Assembly (NCBI GenBank): GCA_965248815.1
Contig: CBDFKK010000008.1
Coordinates: forward strand, 1,116,001-1,180,000
Source: CBDFKK01 sp965248815
GTDB lineage: Bacteria > Pseudomonadota > Alphaproteobacteria > SMXP01
Reading direction: 5' to 3'
DNA length: 64,000 nucleotides
Of the stretch, positions 32,935 through 42,321 are shown one piece after another (within the stretch, counting starts at the first letter, position 1; every line of letters starts with the position of its first letter). The notes below the pieces were generated by a model. The model made no database searches and had not been told where the DNA came from. It saw only the letters and a list, made by a program, of their open reading frames with translations. A program made the translations under genes and the position numbers.

Positions 32935-34485
32935 CTACAAATCCAACAGCTGATCACCCAACAACCTCCCGAACGTCACGGCCGGTGTGACCATCATGCC
33001 GCCGCACACCGCGTTGCCCATAGTTTGGCTCGAGCCCAGCAATTCACCCGCCGCATACAGATTGGGAATGACGGTTCCATCTTGCCGGACAACGCGCAGC
33101 TCCGCGTCTACGGTCAAACCAACTGTGGACGATAGGGAACCACCTTGCATACGGACGGCGTAAAATGGCGGCGTGGTGATCGGCAGAGGCATATGCTCGC
33201 GCCCCAAAACATCGTCACCGCTGGATTGTCCTTCGTTGTAGTTCGCTACCGCCGCACTTAGCCCGTCTTTGTCGATGCCGGCAGCATCGGCAAGCTCTTT
33301 CAAAGTTTCGGCCTTATAGAACATGGGATAGTTGTCGAACGCGTCCTTGAGCTGCGCTTTGGTCCAGTCGCCTGTAAACTCGCCTATGAGCGGAGGTGCG
33401 AAATTCATGATCTCGTCGTCGAAGATAATCCAGTAGCGCAAGTCCGGCTGTTCAACGAGCGCATGCTCGCGAACATCGACGCTCGAGACGTCCTCCTGAA
33501 CAAAGCGGGCGCCCTCAACGTTGACATAAATTCCCCAGGGTTGGCGAAACTCGGGATATGTATTGGCGCGTGCAAAAATTGGACTGGGAAATTCATCGTC
33601 GGCAAGAACAACGCCGAAATTCGATAAATAGTTTTCACGGCCGCGGACATAGCCGCCCGCCGCAAGACCGAGTTTGATGCCGGCGCCGACACAAAAAGGA
33701 TACGAGCCCTTGTAATAGTGTTTGTAGCCCGACAATTCTTCGAACAGTTCAGGATTGGACGCATAGCCGCCGCATGACAGCAACACGTGGCGCCCCGCGT
33801 GTCGGCTCTCATTCCCATCCCTATCGACGGCCACGACACCCGTTACGGTGCCATCGGCGTCTTGCACTAATTCGGTGACCCGTGTGCTGGTCCGAACAAC
33901 GACATTGCCCCGGTCAAGTTCCGGTTGGAGTTCCTTTTCCAGAACTTCAAGGATCGACAGGCCCATTTCTTGGCCCCAGTAATAGCGCGGCTTGCTATAG
34001 GGCTCATGGGCTTGGCCTTTGATGGGATGTTCCGGGACCATGTCAAATCCCTTGTCCATCAACCAATCGAACGTGTCGGCTGCATTGAACACGGCGAGGC
34101 GCACGATGTCGCGGTCCACGGTGTCTTTGCTAATGCGGATGATATCGTCGAAATGTTCTTGAGGCGTGTCTTCGATGCCTTTGCTTTTTTGAACCTTCGT
34201 ACCTGCAGCGCTGATCTGACCCGCTGAAAGAAAAAGCGTACCGCCGAGTTGGGAGGCGGCTTCGATGATCAAGACGCGCGCCCTGCGGCGCGAGGCAAAT
34301 ATCGCTGCGGGAATGCCGGCCGTGCCGCCCCCGACAATGATCAAATCCCAATTATCATCCGTTTGTGCGAGCGAAGATTTGGGCGCAAGCCCAGCGGCAA
34401 CCGTCGAGGAGCCGAGCGCAGACAGAAACCCCCTTTTGGTGAACCTGTGAGCGAATAAGTTGCTAAGCCGGTCTCTTAGGGTCAT
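32935..34485 (-). CDS. Tat-exported FAD-dependent dehydrogenase (fumarate reductase/ketosteroid type)
   Basis: A 516-residue flavoprotein. The Tat signal is atypical, KR rather than RR (TKRGFLSALGSSTVAAGL). FAD-binding DLIIVGGGTAGIPAAIFASR, GGTLFLSAGQI, then the reductase cap domain and the C-terminal FAD block GLTVDAELRVV with NLYAAGELLG and NAVCGGMMVTPAVTFGRLL. The family includes 3-ketosteroid dehydrogenases and flavocytochrome-type fumarate reductases; the specific reaction is unknown. Adjacent to the nitrilase on the same strand (42-base gap). A stub of its 3' end is at 28600-28670. Confidence 0.9.
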   Translation of the reverse strand: MTLRDRLSNLFAHRFTKRGFLSALGSSTVAAGLAPKSSLAQTDDNWDLIIVGGGTAGIPAAIFASRRRARVLIIEAASQLGGTLFLSAGQISAAGTKVQKSKGIEDTPQEHFDDIIRISKDTVDRDIVRLAVFNAADTFDWLMDKGFDMVPEHPIKGQAHEPYSKPRYYWGQEMGLSILEVLEKELQPELDRGNVVVRTSTRVTELVQDADGTVTGVVAVDRDGNESRHAGRHVLLSCGGYASNPELFEELSGYKHYYKGSYPFCVGAGIKLGLAAGGYVRGRENYLSNFGVVLADDEFPSPIFARANTYPEFRQPWGIYVNVEGARFVQEDVSSVDVREHALVEQPDLRYWIIFDDEIMNFAPPLIGEFTGDWTKAQLKDAFDNYPMFYKAETLKELADAAGIDKDGLSAAVANYNEGQSSGDDVLGREHMPLPITTPPFYAVRMQGGSLSSTVGLTVDAELRVVRQDGTVIPNLYAAGELLGSSQTMGNAVCGGMMVTPAVTFGRLLGDQLLDL

Positions 34486-34527
34486 CGCTGCCTCCCGAGC
34501 ATTTAGAAGCTAACCACGAGCTGCAGT

Positions 34528-35604
34528 CTACACATAACTCTTTTTGTCCATCACCGGGCCGGCAGGCGCAACAAACGTACCGTCATCCAGAAGTCTCTTG
34601 ATGACGTCTCGCCCGGCGGCGACGTTCGCCATATCGCCCGGCGGCGGCGTATCCGCCCAGACGTTTTTGGGCCACATTTTCTTGCGCCCATAAACTTCCG
34701 CGTGAATGTGCGTTTGAAGCTGAGCCACAAAGTTCATTTGCATTTGGCTTCGGCGCTGGCGCAAACGTTCGATTTCGATATCGGCCTGGACGATGGCTTC
34801 GCCGGTCGTCTCGGCAATGGTCACGACACGACCGTTGAAGTCTATAATTTGCGAGCGGCCACGCATGCGCTCGGTCGGATAGTCGCTGTCTAAAAAACTG
34901 CCTTGATTGGCCGAGATGACATAGGCAAGGTTTTCGTAAGCGCGGGCGCGCTTGCCGATCTCCCAACCGCCTTCATCCTCGAGCAAAAACGGCGCACGGC
35001 CTTCTGACGTGGGATGCAAAATGATTTCAGCACCGTTGAGCGCCAGACAGCGCGCCATTTCGGGGAAGTTGATGTCATAGCAAGTGAGGCAGCCCAAACG
35101 GCCAATCGGCGTATCCGCTACAGGAAATAGCGCGTCAACGCCATATCGTTCGATATATTCCTCGAAGACATCGCCAGGCTTTGTCTTGGCGGTCGGACTG
35201 TAGTGCTTGTGATACTTCAGAATGACCTCGCCTTCCGGGCTACAAATAAACGCCGTATTCCAATAGCGGCCCGGCCAGTCGTCCATGACTTCCCACACCA
35301 TGCCGGCGACATAAGCGTCGACGTCTTTAGCGAGCTGGCACAGCCGATCCATTTCCGGGCCCGGAAAGCGAATGCAAATCTTTTCGCGCGGATGGGTCCC
35401 GGCTAAGACGCCACCGGCGCCGGTCATCCAAAATTCAGGCAGGACGTAAATCTTCGAAGGGTTCCATTGAGCGATGCGCTCAATAATATCAACCGCTCTG
35501 TCCAAATTCTTTTGGATGTTTTCCGGGACCAAATCGCCGCCTCGCACGGGAAAGGCAGGCCGGACATTTGTCTGAACGGCCGCTGCAGTATAGATCGGCA
35601 CCAT
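34528..35604 (-). CDS. Nitrilase/carbon-nitrogen hydrolase
   Basis: A 358-residue C-N hydrolase. The catalytic triad is visible: Glu in YVLPEFWMTG, Lys in EVILKYHKHYSP, Cys in LGCLTCYDINFPEMA. The N-terminal strand is YTAAAVQTNVRP. The C-terminal extension of about 60 residues beyond the core contains QMNFVAQLQTHIHAEVYGRK and KRLLDDGTFVAPAG, a sequence repeated as a stub at 30688. The start MVPIYTAAAV at 35604 is chosen because the upstream 49 codons of the longer frame are unlike the family. Cytosolic. Substrate (nitrile or amide) unknown. Confidence 0.9.
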   Translation of the reverse strand: MVPIYTAAAVQTNVRPAFPVRGGDLVPENIQKNLDRAVDIIERIAQWNPSKIYVLPEFWMTGAGGVLAGTHPREKICIRFPGPEMDRLCQLAKDVDAYVAGMVWEVMDDWPGRYWNTAFICSPEGEVILKYHKHYSPTAKTKPGDVFEEYIERYGVDALFPVADTPIGRLGCLTCYDINFPEMARCLALNGAEIILHPTSEGRAPFLLEDEGGWEIGKRARAYENLAYVISANQGSFLDSDYPTERMRGRSQIIDFNGRVVTIAETTGEAIVQADIEIERLRQRRSQMQMNFVAQLQTHIHAEVYGRKKMWPKNVWADTPPPGDMANVAAGRDVIKRLLDDGTFVAPAGPVMDKKSYV

Positions 35605-35851
35605 GATCGCGTTCCTTTGTGAAAATGGGACACGCCCGACGTCAAGGTATGCGCCGGCAGGCCCCATGAGGGTCTGTGAAAAACTATAGCGACAGCGCCC
35701 TAAGCGCAGGAAGGCAAAACCAACGTCGCTTCGCGGTGTGGTTCCTTGCATCGCGCGGTGTTGGGAACTGAAGCACGAATGCTAGTCTGGCGCGCAATGG
35801 TCTGGTCAGCGGATCATTTCAAGACTAATCAAATCTCTATCGGAGTCTGCC

Positions 35852-36592
35852 ATGGGAAACGACAACGGCACTTTACGACCCATCGTTCTCGTTCACGGGG
35901 CCGCGCACGGCGGATGGTGCTGGCGCGATGTGCGCCGGCGCCTGCAGGCCCAAGGCTTCGAAGTCTTTACGCCGACGCTGACCGGCTTGGGCGAGCGCGT
36001 TCATTTACGCTCGCGGCACGTCAATCTCAGCACTCACGTTACCGACATATGTAATGTCATCGAGTGGGAGGAGCTCGACAACGTTATACTTGTGGGTCAC
36101 TCCTACGGCGGCATGGTCATCACCGGGGTATGCGACCGGATGAAAGAGCGGATTGCGCATGTCGTTTATTTAGATGCGACGCTTCCTGCCGATGGTGAGT
36201 CGGCGTTTCCCGATCTGACGAGGGAAGATATGGAGTCGCGCTTTGGGTCGTTCGTCGACGGCTATCTCGTTCCTATTGGTGACTTTGCCATGTTAGGCAT
36301 AGATAAGGACGATAACGAGAGCTGGGCCTGGGTGCGCCGGCGCTTAACCGAACAGCTCTATCCTTGCTGGGCCGAGCGAATCTCTCTTGCGCATGGTGGA
36401 CCAGACGACATGACTCGTACATTTGTATCGTGTACGGATAAAAAATACATGAGGCCCGCGGCTCAGGAGAGACTTGAAATCATCAAGAATGATTCGAGCT
36501 GGCAATGTATCGAGAACCCCAAGCCTCATGACATGATGATCACCGACCCCGAGTGGACCGCCGATTTAATTTCCGAGCGCGCCGCTGGATAA
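35852..36592 (+). CDS. Alpha/beta-hydrolase (EstC/salicylate-esterase-like)
   Basis: A 246-residue hydrolase. Opening PIVLVHGAAHGGWCWRDVRR with oxyanion-hole HGAAHGGW, nucleophile elbow LVGHSYGGMVI, Asp in VVYLDATLP region and His in NPKPHDMMITDP. This is the plant hydroxynitrile-lyase/methylesterase-like bacterial family (HGAxHGxWxW). The catalytic acid is inferred by position. Divergent from the nitrilase at 34528; 86 bases before the DnaQ-like gene. Confidence 0.88.
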   Translation: MGNDNGTLRPIVLVHGAAHGGWCWRDVRRRLQAQGFEVFTPTLTGLGERVHLRSRHVNLSTHVTDICNVIEWEELDNVILVGHSYGGMVITGVCDRMKERIAHVVYLDATLPADGESAFPDLTREDMESRFGSFVDGYLVPIGDFAMLGIDKDDNESWAWVRRRLTEQLYPCWAERISLAHGGPDDMTRTFVSCTDKKYMRPAAQERLEIIKNDSSWQCIENPKPHDMMITDPEWTADLISERAAG

Positions 36593-36677
36593 CAAGTTCA
36601 ATAGAGAACAATGCTTTGTCGCGAATTAGTCCATCGCAACGGCAGCGCTGGTACGCCGGGATATTGGGTTTCCAACC

Positions 36678-37265
36678 ATGACAACATATTTCGTCACGGA
36701 TATCGAAACCAACGGGCCGTATCCGGGTGTGCATTCCATACTGGGCTTTGCCTCCGTCGCATGCCGCGAGGGCGAAGGCACTGTCGGGGAGTTTCAAATC
36801 AATCTCAATCCGCTAGACGAGATGACGGAACATGACGACGTCATGGCGTGGTGGCAGACCCAGCCCGAAGCCTATGCCTATGTGACCAACGATCCATCGC
36901 CGCCGCACGACGCAATTACGCAATGGGTCGACTGGGTCGAGGGCTTCGACGGCATGCGCGCCTTCGCCGCGTTCGCATTGATTTTCGATGGGCCTTGGAT
37001 CGATTGGTACTTACGCCGCTTCGCCGACCGGCCGCTCTTTTGCGGGCCGCTAATAGGCGAACGTTTATTTGACGGAGTCGGTTTGGATTTGCCGTCCCTT
37101 GCCGCCGGCGTATTGAACAAACCAGCTCACGAAATCAACGCGTCATCGTTTCCAAAGGACTGGTTTGGCACTATTCCTCACAGCCACAGAGCGATCGACG
37201 ATGCCAGAGGTTACACCAATCTCTTGTTGCATCTTCTGAAAATGGAAAGTGAAAACAGCGCCTAA
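36678..37265 (+). CDS. DnaQ-like 3'-5' exonuclease family protein
   Basis: A 195-residue RNase H-fold nuclease. Exo I is FVTDIETNGPYPG (D8, E10), Exo II FALIFDGPWIDWYL (Asp), Exo III HSHRAIDDARGYTNLL (His and Asp). Such stand-alone exonucleases act on DNA or RNA ends; the substrate is unknown. Its stop overlaps the stop of the convergent membrane gene by 3-4 bases (37262-37265). No link to the neighbouring oxidoreductase genes is evident. Confidence 0.85.
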   Translation: MTTYFVTDIETNGPYPGVHSILGFASVACREGEGTVGEFQINLNPLDEMTEHDDVMAWWQTQPEAYAYVTNDPSPPHDAITQWVDWVEGFDGMRAFAAFALIFDGPWIDWYLRRFADRPLFCGPLIGERLFDGVGLDLPSLAAGVLNKPAHEINASSFPKDWFGTIPHSHRAIDDARGYTNLLLHLLKMESENSA

Positions 37266-38284
37266 ACTGGAATCTCTTTTTGAAAAAGCCGCGTTGCTGC
37301 GACCATGGCGAGCCAGACGACCAGGGCCACCGTGAACGCCAACGCAAGCTCCGTAAAAGGAATCCCAAGAATGATATAAAATGGCGACCACGTCTGAATG
37401 AAGATGTAAGCAAGTATTGCTGCGACGACATAGGCGCCCACGAAACCCCAGCGCAGCCACGGGCGCAATCCCAAGCCGTGAACCTGGGTAATCACGAATA
37501 CGCCGGCAAAACCAAATGCGAAGATGGGCCACGAGCCGTCGGCGTTCATCAAAGCGATCATTGTGCCGTGGACCAGAACGCTGACTTCACTCCAAATCGT
37601 CCAATACTTGTTCACGTGAATGCGGGTGAAGAATAGGCTGCCCTGCAGCATGATCAGCAACGTGTAGAGCGTGCCGAGAAGATGGCCGGGCGTCGCCTCC
37701 ATCGGGTGATACCAAAACGTGTAGATAATCGCCCAGGCGAAGTAATAGCCGTGATATTTTCGAATGACTTCACCTGGCCCATAGAGTAAGGGCACCTTTT
37801 GACTGAATACCAGACCGCGGCGCTTGTTTTCGATCAAAAGCACCATGACGAGCAGAAAGATCACCGAGTATTGCGAACTCCAAATGGTCACGTCTTTGGC
37901 GAGGCCGTCGTACCAGAATGTGGTCTGAACTAGATGGAGGATCACAAAGAACGCGTTGCCCGCAAGGGCCACCACGTTCAGCGGATGAAGCAGGCGCGAA
38001 TAGGTGAGCTTTCTCGTTTGTGCGAGATAGATGACCGTCCAAAGAAAAATTTGATGCAGCGTGTAGCCGGTCCAGCCGGTGAGCCGGCTCCAGAACGTGG
38101 CTTCCGGCCGCTGCCACAGATACCAGCTGCCGCCCTGATCCGGCGGGAAGATCACTTCGACCATATAAGGCCGGATCAACCAAATCAGCCCCACGAACCC
38201 AACGATAAAGGCAATACCAAGGGCAAGCCCGGTTCCGCTGCTCAAAGGCTGCGTCTGCTTGGTTTGGATGGTCGCTTCCGCCAT
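37262..38284 (-). CDS. Multi-pass membrane protein of unknown function
   Basis: A 340-residue integral membrane protein with about nine helices, for example LALGIAFIVGFVGLIWLI, FLLVMVLLIE and FVGAYVVAAILAYIFIQ. Many histidines sit near helix ends (TLHQIFL, ILHLVQTTFWYDG, RKYHGYYFAW, WYHPMEATPGHLLG, RIHVNKYW, LVHGTM), which could bind haem or metal. No family is recognised; an electron-transfer or transport role is possible. Convergent with the DnaQ-like gene. Confidence 0.7.
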   Translation of the reverse strand: MAEATIQTKQTQPLSSGTGLALGIAFIVGFVGLIWLIRPYMVEVIFPPDQGGSWYLWQRPEATFWSRLTGWTGYTLHQIFLWTVIYLAQTRKLTYSRLLHPLNVVALAGNAFFVILHLVQTTFWYDGLAKDVTIWSSQYSVIFLLVMVLLIENKRRGLVFSQKVPLLYGPGEVIRKYHGYYFAWAIIYTFWYHPMEATPGHLLGTLYTLLIMLQGSLFFTRIHVNKYWTIWSEVSVLVHGTMIALMNADGSWPIFAFGFAGVFVITQVHGLGLRPWLRWGFVGAYVVAAILAYIFIQTWSPFYIILGIPFTELALAFTVALVVWLAMVAATRLFQKEIPV

Positions 38285-38507
38285 TCAGTAAAGATTCCGC
38301 CCTGATCAGACATTATCTGCACAAGCAAAATAATAATCTTGGCCAACTTAAGCCTGTCTTAGCAAGTTTGCACTGGGGCTAGAGGCCGCACGATCGATAG
38401 CTTGTCTTCGCTATTCTAGGACTTTTACGAGAAAAAAGCAGAATTGGGCGACTAGTTTTTAGGGCGGGCTGTGTCGACGCGTCTCTGCGCAACAGCAAAT
38501 CATCAGA

Positions 38508-39032
38508 TTATTTGACGATTAGACAAGGCACCTTCGCTTCTTGAGCGACTTTGTGAGACACACTGCCGAGAATGAGACTCTTCACGTCTCCAAGTCCGCG
38601 GCTGCCGAGCACGATCAAGTCGGCATCCTCGCCTGATGCGCAGTCGAGAATGGCGCTCGCCGGCGAGCCATCAACCAACCGCTGAGTGATTTGCCCTACA
38701 TCTTTCTTCTTTGCGGTCTCTTTTGCCTTGGCAAGATAAAGCTCACCGGCCTTTTGCAAAACATCGCCGGGGACGACAATGAAGGCCGCGGCGCTGCCCA
38801 TAGGCGAAATCGCAACCGGGGCTGTGCCGACGTCTTTGAGATGAGGTTCAATCTCAGAAAGAAATCCGTTGCGTTCTGCAAAATTATGAACGTCGCCAAC
38901 GGAGGCATAGCGCAACAACACATGAGTTAGCGTTAGACGCGCGCCATATTTGGCGGCCAAATCGCAAGCCGCTTCGAGCGCGGCGTTCGAGTGTTGACTT
39001 CCGTCTAGGGCGACGACAATTGACTTAAACAT
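38508..39032 (-). CDS. Universal stress protein (UspA family)
   Basis: A 174-residue cytosolic Usp. Start MFKSIVVALDGSQHSNAALE with AAGGAGC about 9 bases upstream; the 39056 frame is longer by eight residues and lacks it. The ATP-binding signature GSRGLGDVKSLILGSVSHKV (Gx2Gx9GS) is intact, so it is likely an ATP-binding member. It lies alone between the membrane protein and the rhodanese; an insert of about 20 residues around SPMGSAAAFIVVP is longer than in short Usps. Confidence 0.9.
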   Translation of the reverse strand: MFKSIVVALDGSQHSNAALEAACDLAAKYGARLTLTHVLLRYASVGDVHNFAERNGFLSEIEPHLKDVGTAPVAISPMGSAAAFIVVPGDVLQKAGELYLAKAKETAKKKDVGQITQRLVDGSPASAILDCASGEDADLIVLGSRGLGDVKSLILGSVSHKVAQEAKVPCLIVK

Positions 39033-39224
39033 GCTACGCAAGCTCCTTTTCTCCAAGGCTGCGACCTAGATTCAAGCTTATGCCGTCAGTGCTTGCGCCG
39101 CTTTGATTTCGATCAATGGATGAAACTGCCGCCTAGAAACGCTTTGTCACGCTAGGCGCTGGCAACTCTCATCTATATGATGGCGCCGGCCAATATCTGA
39201 CCGATGCCTTAGGAGCTCTCAAAA

Positions 39225-39659
39225 ATGACAAACGGCGACGGCTATGCGGGCGATGTGTCTGTCAAACAAGCCTGGGACATTCTTAAAGAAGAGCAAGCTG
39301 CATGTTTGATCGATGTGCGCACACGCGCCGAGTGGATGTTCGTAGGTGTGCCTAACATCGGCGAACTCGGCAAAGAAGCCATGTTTGTCGAATGGACCTC
39401 AGCTAAGGGTCTAAATCCTGGGTTTGTTAGTGATGTTCAGCAAGAGCTGAAAGAGCGCGGTGTTTCCGCCGAAACGCCTTTGCTGTTCCTTTGCCGGTCG
39501 GGCCAGCGTTCACAGGCTGCGGCAATCGCATGCACTGAGGCAGGCTTCAATTCGTGTTACAACATTGCCGGCGGCTTTGAAGGGGATCTAGATCAAGACC
39601 GCCATCGCGGCAAACTCAATGGCTGGCGCCATGACGGTCTTCCCTGGGAGCAGAACTAG
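39225..39659 (+). CDS. Rhodanese-domain protein
   Basis: A 144-residue single-domain rhodanese. VSVKQAWDILKEEQAACLID then VRTRAEWMFVG is the N-terminal CH2A-like part, and the catalytic loop CRSGQRSQAAA carries the active Cys near residue 90, followed by YNIAGGFEGDLD. These proteins move sulfane sulfur or act as persulfide carriers; the partner is not evident. AGGAGC about 8 bases before the ATG supports the start. Confidence 0.9.
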   Translation: MTNGDGYAGDVSVKQAWDILKEEQAACLIDVRTRAEWMFVGVPNIGELGKEAMFVEWTSAKGLNPGFVSDVQQELKERGVSAETPLLFLCRSGQRSQAAAIACTEAGFNSCYNIAGGFEGDLDQDRHRGKLNGWRHDGLPWEQN

Positions 39660-39675
39660 CGCTTATCGCCCACAA

Positions 39676-40530
39676 CTAATCGTCTAGTGATCTCGCGACG
39701 CGAAAACCCATCACCTTGGCGCGATAGTATTTTGTATAAGCATCGCGTTCGGCCGAGCGAATGAGTTCGGGCGGCGATATCCAAGACCCGCCACGCAAGA
39801 CAAACGCCGTGCAATCCCCAGTGAGCCAATGCGCGCCATCGGCTGGAGCACCGTCATAGGAATGATTCCAGCAGTCTTCGACCCGTTCGTAGACATTGCC
39901 ATGCATGTCGTGAAGCCCGAACGCGTTCGCAGGAAAACTACCGACTGGCGCCGTCATCGCGTCCCATTTATCAGCTCCTTGCGCACGTCCTGAGCAACAA
40001 GTGTCAGTCCCGAAATTGGCTTGCGCCCGAGCCGGATCATCTCCCCACGGATAAACCGTTTTGCTTCCCGCCCGAGCAGAATATTCCCATTCCGCTTCCG
40101 TTAAGAACCGATACGCCTTGTCAGTCTCCCCGCTCAACCAGCTCAAATAATTTTTCATGTCGTAATAGTTGACGTTGACGACGGGCCGGTCGCCCCTACC
40201 CCAACCTTCGTCCGCCGGAACATAACCCTCGCAGCCGCCCGACTTCACACAAGCATCCCATTTACTAAAAGTGATTTCGTATTTGCCAGCGGCGAATGGC
40301 TGATTAAATAGTACTTCGTGCTGCGGGCCTTCATGATCGAGCCGACCCCTTTCGGCCTCCGGCGAGCCCATCACAAATGAGCCCGCGGGCACGATGACCA
40401 TCACCGGACACGCATCGCAATCCTGAAATTGATCACCCGCTCTTTGCGCAGAAGCTGGAAAGCTCCAGTAAAACAGACCTGCGAAGACGGCATATCGCGC
40501 AACAATCAAGGGCGCCGGCAGCACTGCCAA
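39676..40530 (-). CDS. Formylglycine-generating-enzyme-fold (SUMF1-like) protein, exported
   Basis: C-terminal FGE-sulfatase domain: IVPAGSFVMGSPEAERGRLD, RPVVNVNYYDMKNYLSWLSG, RFLTEAEWEYSARAGSKTVY with PWGDD, AFGLHDMHGNVYERVEDCW and RGGSWISPPE. The active-site Cys pair of true FGE is not evident, so this is a PvdO/SUMF-like fold of other function. The N-terminal signal LIVARYAVFAGLFYWSFPAS implies export. Start uncertain: TTG at 40530 has AAGG upstream, whereas the ATG at 40620 overlaps the upstream small gene by about 50 bases and gives a very long N-region. Confidence 0.75.
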   Translation of the reverse strand: MAVLPAPLIVARYAVFAGLFYWSFPASAQRAGDQFQDCDACPVMVIVPAGSFVMGSPEAERGRLDHEGPQHEVLFNQPFAAGKYEITFSKWDACVKSGGCEGYVPADEGWGRGDRPVVNVNYYDMKNYLSWLSGETDKAYRFLTEAEWEYSARAGSKTVYPWGDDPARAQANFGTDTCCSGRAQGADKWDAMTAPVGSFPANAFGLHDMHGNVYERVEDCWNHSYDGAPADGAHWLTGDCTAFVLRGGSWISPPELIRSAERDAYTKYYRAKVMGFRVARSLDD

Positions 40531-40570
40531 GCTAAGCCTTCGGCGAACGACCCTATTCTTGATTGCGGCG

Positions 40571-40927
40571 TCAAGTCTTCTTTTCCGCCAACATCGCAGG
40601 ATTGAAAGTTTGATCTCCATCACCATCGAGACCGTCATAAAGTGACCCATAAATCCTGTTGGTAAAAGACCGGCGCTGGGCGCGAAGTTCTTCCTTGAAC
40701 TCCGGCGTCGGATCGAATTGCTCAATCATTTCGGGCGTAACTTTGCCTTCGGTTGCCAATAGATGCTCGGTAATAAGTTGTCGGTCCCGATTGACCCACA
40801 ACTCCGCACCTAGTTGCAGAACAATTTCCAGCAAATGATCAATCATTGGATCTTTAAAGTAATGCGGATGACCGCGATCGAAGCCAGGTAGTTCGCGGAC
40901 ATAGTCCATCGAATTGTTTTCTGACAT
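40571..40927 (-). CDS. Small conserved protein, paralogue of 23681-24037
   Basis: A 118-residue soluble protein with FKDPMIDHLLEIVLQLGAEL then WVNRDRQLITEHLLATEGKV, matching the gene at 23681 over about 80 residues. ATG at 40927 has AAAGGAG with a 6-base spacing; the Met two codons earlier abuts the SD and is rejected. It lies 53 bases after the Rieske oxygenase gene on the same strand, so it may be an accessory protein for an oxidoreductase. No named family recognised. Confidence 0.7.
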   Translation of the reverse strand: MSENNSMDYVRELPGFDRGHPHYFKDPMIDHLLEIVLQLGAELWVNRDRQLITEHLLATEGKVTPEMIEQFDPTPEFKEELRAQRRSFTNRIYGSLYDGLDGDGDQTFNPAMLAEKKT

Positions 40928-40982
40928 TTTCATCTCCTTTAATGCCTAACTTTGTCCGTCCACGAATGAACTGAAAATCCAT

Positions 40983-42125
40983 TTATTCGGCAGCGTTAAT
41001 AGCAGTCCGGTCACCTGCAGGCAAAAGTGGTACAGGATCCAACGCCCACCCTCCTTGTTTTCGTCGCGCCGGACTGGGAATGGCAAAAGCAACTTTTCCG
41101 CGTTGGCGCTCGACCGCGTCTATATCTATGCGCCATCCCCGGTCTTCCCACTTCTTTAGAAATTGCCGGTAGCGAAAAATGACATCGTCGGCGGGAACAA
41201 AGACTTCCCTATGAGCCGATAGGGATCCCAGCGGCGGCCACATTCGCTCTACGACGATTTGGTCTTGTGCGGCGACATCTAAGGATCTCGATCTAATACT
41301 TTCATCAAGATCCGGGTCAAGCATGCAATTGCGCACTATGACGGCAAAAGACCTAAGACTCTGGGCGTCGATCGGCACATCAAAAAGGTATTGGTGGTTG
41401 CGATCGGGACGATTCGAATCATAGCGAAGCCAAACCCGAGAACTTGCCGGTCCATGTGATTGACCGCCAACTTCCATGTAGCCGGTTTCTCCTTTTACAT
41501 CACGCATAAACTTCTCTTCATGCTCCGGCGACCAAAACTTCTCGGTACAACCAACACCCCAATCCGTTTCCTCCAATTCAAGTTCGGGAACACGATAATT
41601 TTCGTCCGCTCCCTGAAATCCAAAATGGCCATGGACATATTCCACGTGTGCAGGATCAATGACGTTTTCGACATGACGTTGAACGGTAGACTTCCAGACA
41701 TAACTCACCGGTGCGCAAACGTGCCACCCTTCCGCGTCATAGTCCGGAATGTCCATAATGGGCGGGCGTTCTTCTTCGGGTAGATCACCCAAAAACGCGA
41801 ACACCAGACCATAACGTTCTTTGGTCGGATAAGCGTCGACGCGCGCCCGACCCGGTATTTTGGCCTCCGGCCCCATAGACGGCACGCGCGTGCAATGACC
41901 CTCGCCGTTGAATTGCCAGCCGTGGTAAGGACACTCGATGCAATCACCTTTGATTTTGCCGTGAGCCAATGAGCCGCCTCTGTGCACGCACACACTGCTC
42001 AGACAACGCGCTGTGCCAGAGTCATCGCGAAACAGCACAAAATCCTGCTCCAGCATGCGAACTTGCTGTGGTGCGTCCGTGAGCTCGCCACTAATTGCTG
42101 CTGGGTACCAGAAATTTATGAACAT
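40983..42125 (-). CDS. Rieske non-haem iron oxygenase, alpha-subunit type
   Basis: A 380-residue aromatic-ring-hydroxylating-type oxygenase. Rieske ligands are CVHRGGSLAHGKIKGDCIEC then PYHGW (CxH-x17-CxxH, from about residue 46). The mononuclear iron ligands appear as NVIDPAHVEYVHGHFG (DxxHxxxxH). No signal peptide. It resembles stand-alone alpha subunits that use separate reductases; no ferredoxin or reductase gene is adjacent. The small gene at 40571 follows on the same strand. Confidence 0.92.
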   Translation of the reverse strand: MFINFWYPAAISGELTDAPQQVRMLEQDFVLFRDDSGTARCLSSVCVHRGGSLAHGKIKGDCIECPYHGWQFNGEGHCTRVPSMGPEAKIPGRARVDAYPTKERYGLVFAFLGDLPEEERPPIMDIPDYDAEGWHVCAPVSYVWKSTVQRHVENVIDPAHVEYVHGHFGFQGADENYRVPELELEETDWGVGCTEKFWSPEHEEKFMRDVKGETGYMEVGGQSHGPASSRVWLRYDSNRPDRNHQYLFDVPIDAQSLRSFAVIVRNCMLDPDLDESIRSRSLDVAAQDQIVVERMWPPLGSLSAHREVFVPADDVIFRYRQFLKKWEDRGWRIDIDAVERQRGKVAFAIPSPARRKQGGWALDPVPLLPAGDRTAINAAE

Positions 42126-42321
42126 GCGCGTTGCTCTGTTGGGCTCAAGTTAAGGCTGCACTTTGCCAAGTATGGCCGAGGGACCAGGGCATGGCGACAA
42201 GCCGTTACGGGGGCCCTTGCGGGCTAAATGGCATTTTAGCGCATAATGGTAGAATCAGGGGACCACGAAATTGCCGACTCCGATTGGAGAACAACTATGA
42301 ATGGAAGCGCTGCAACGAGAC

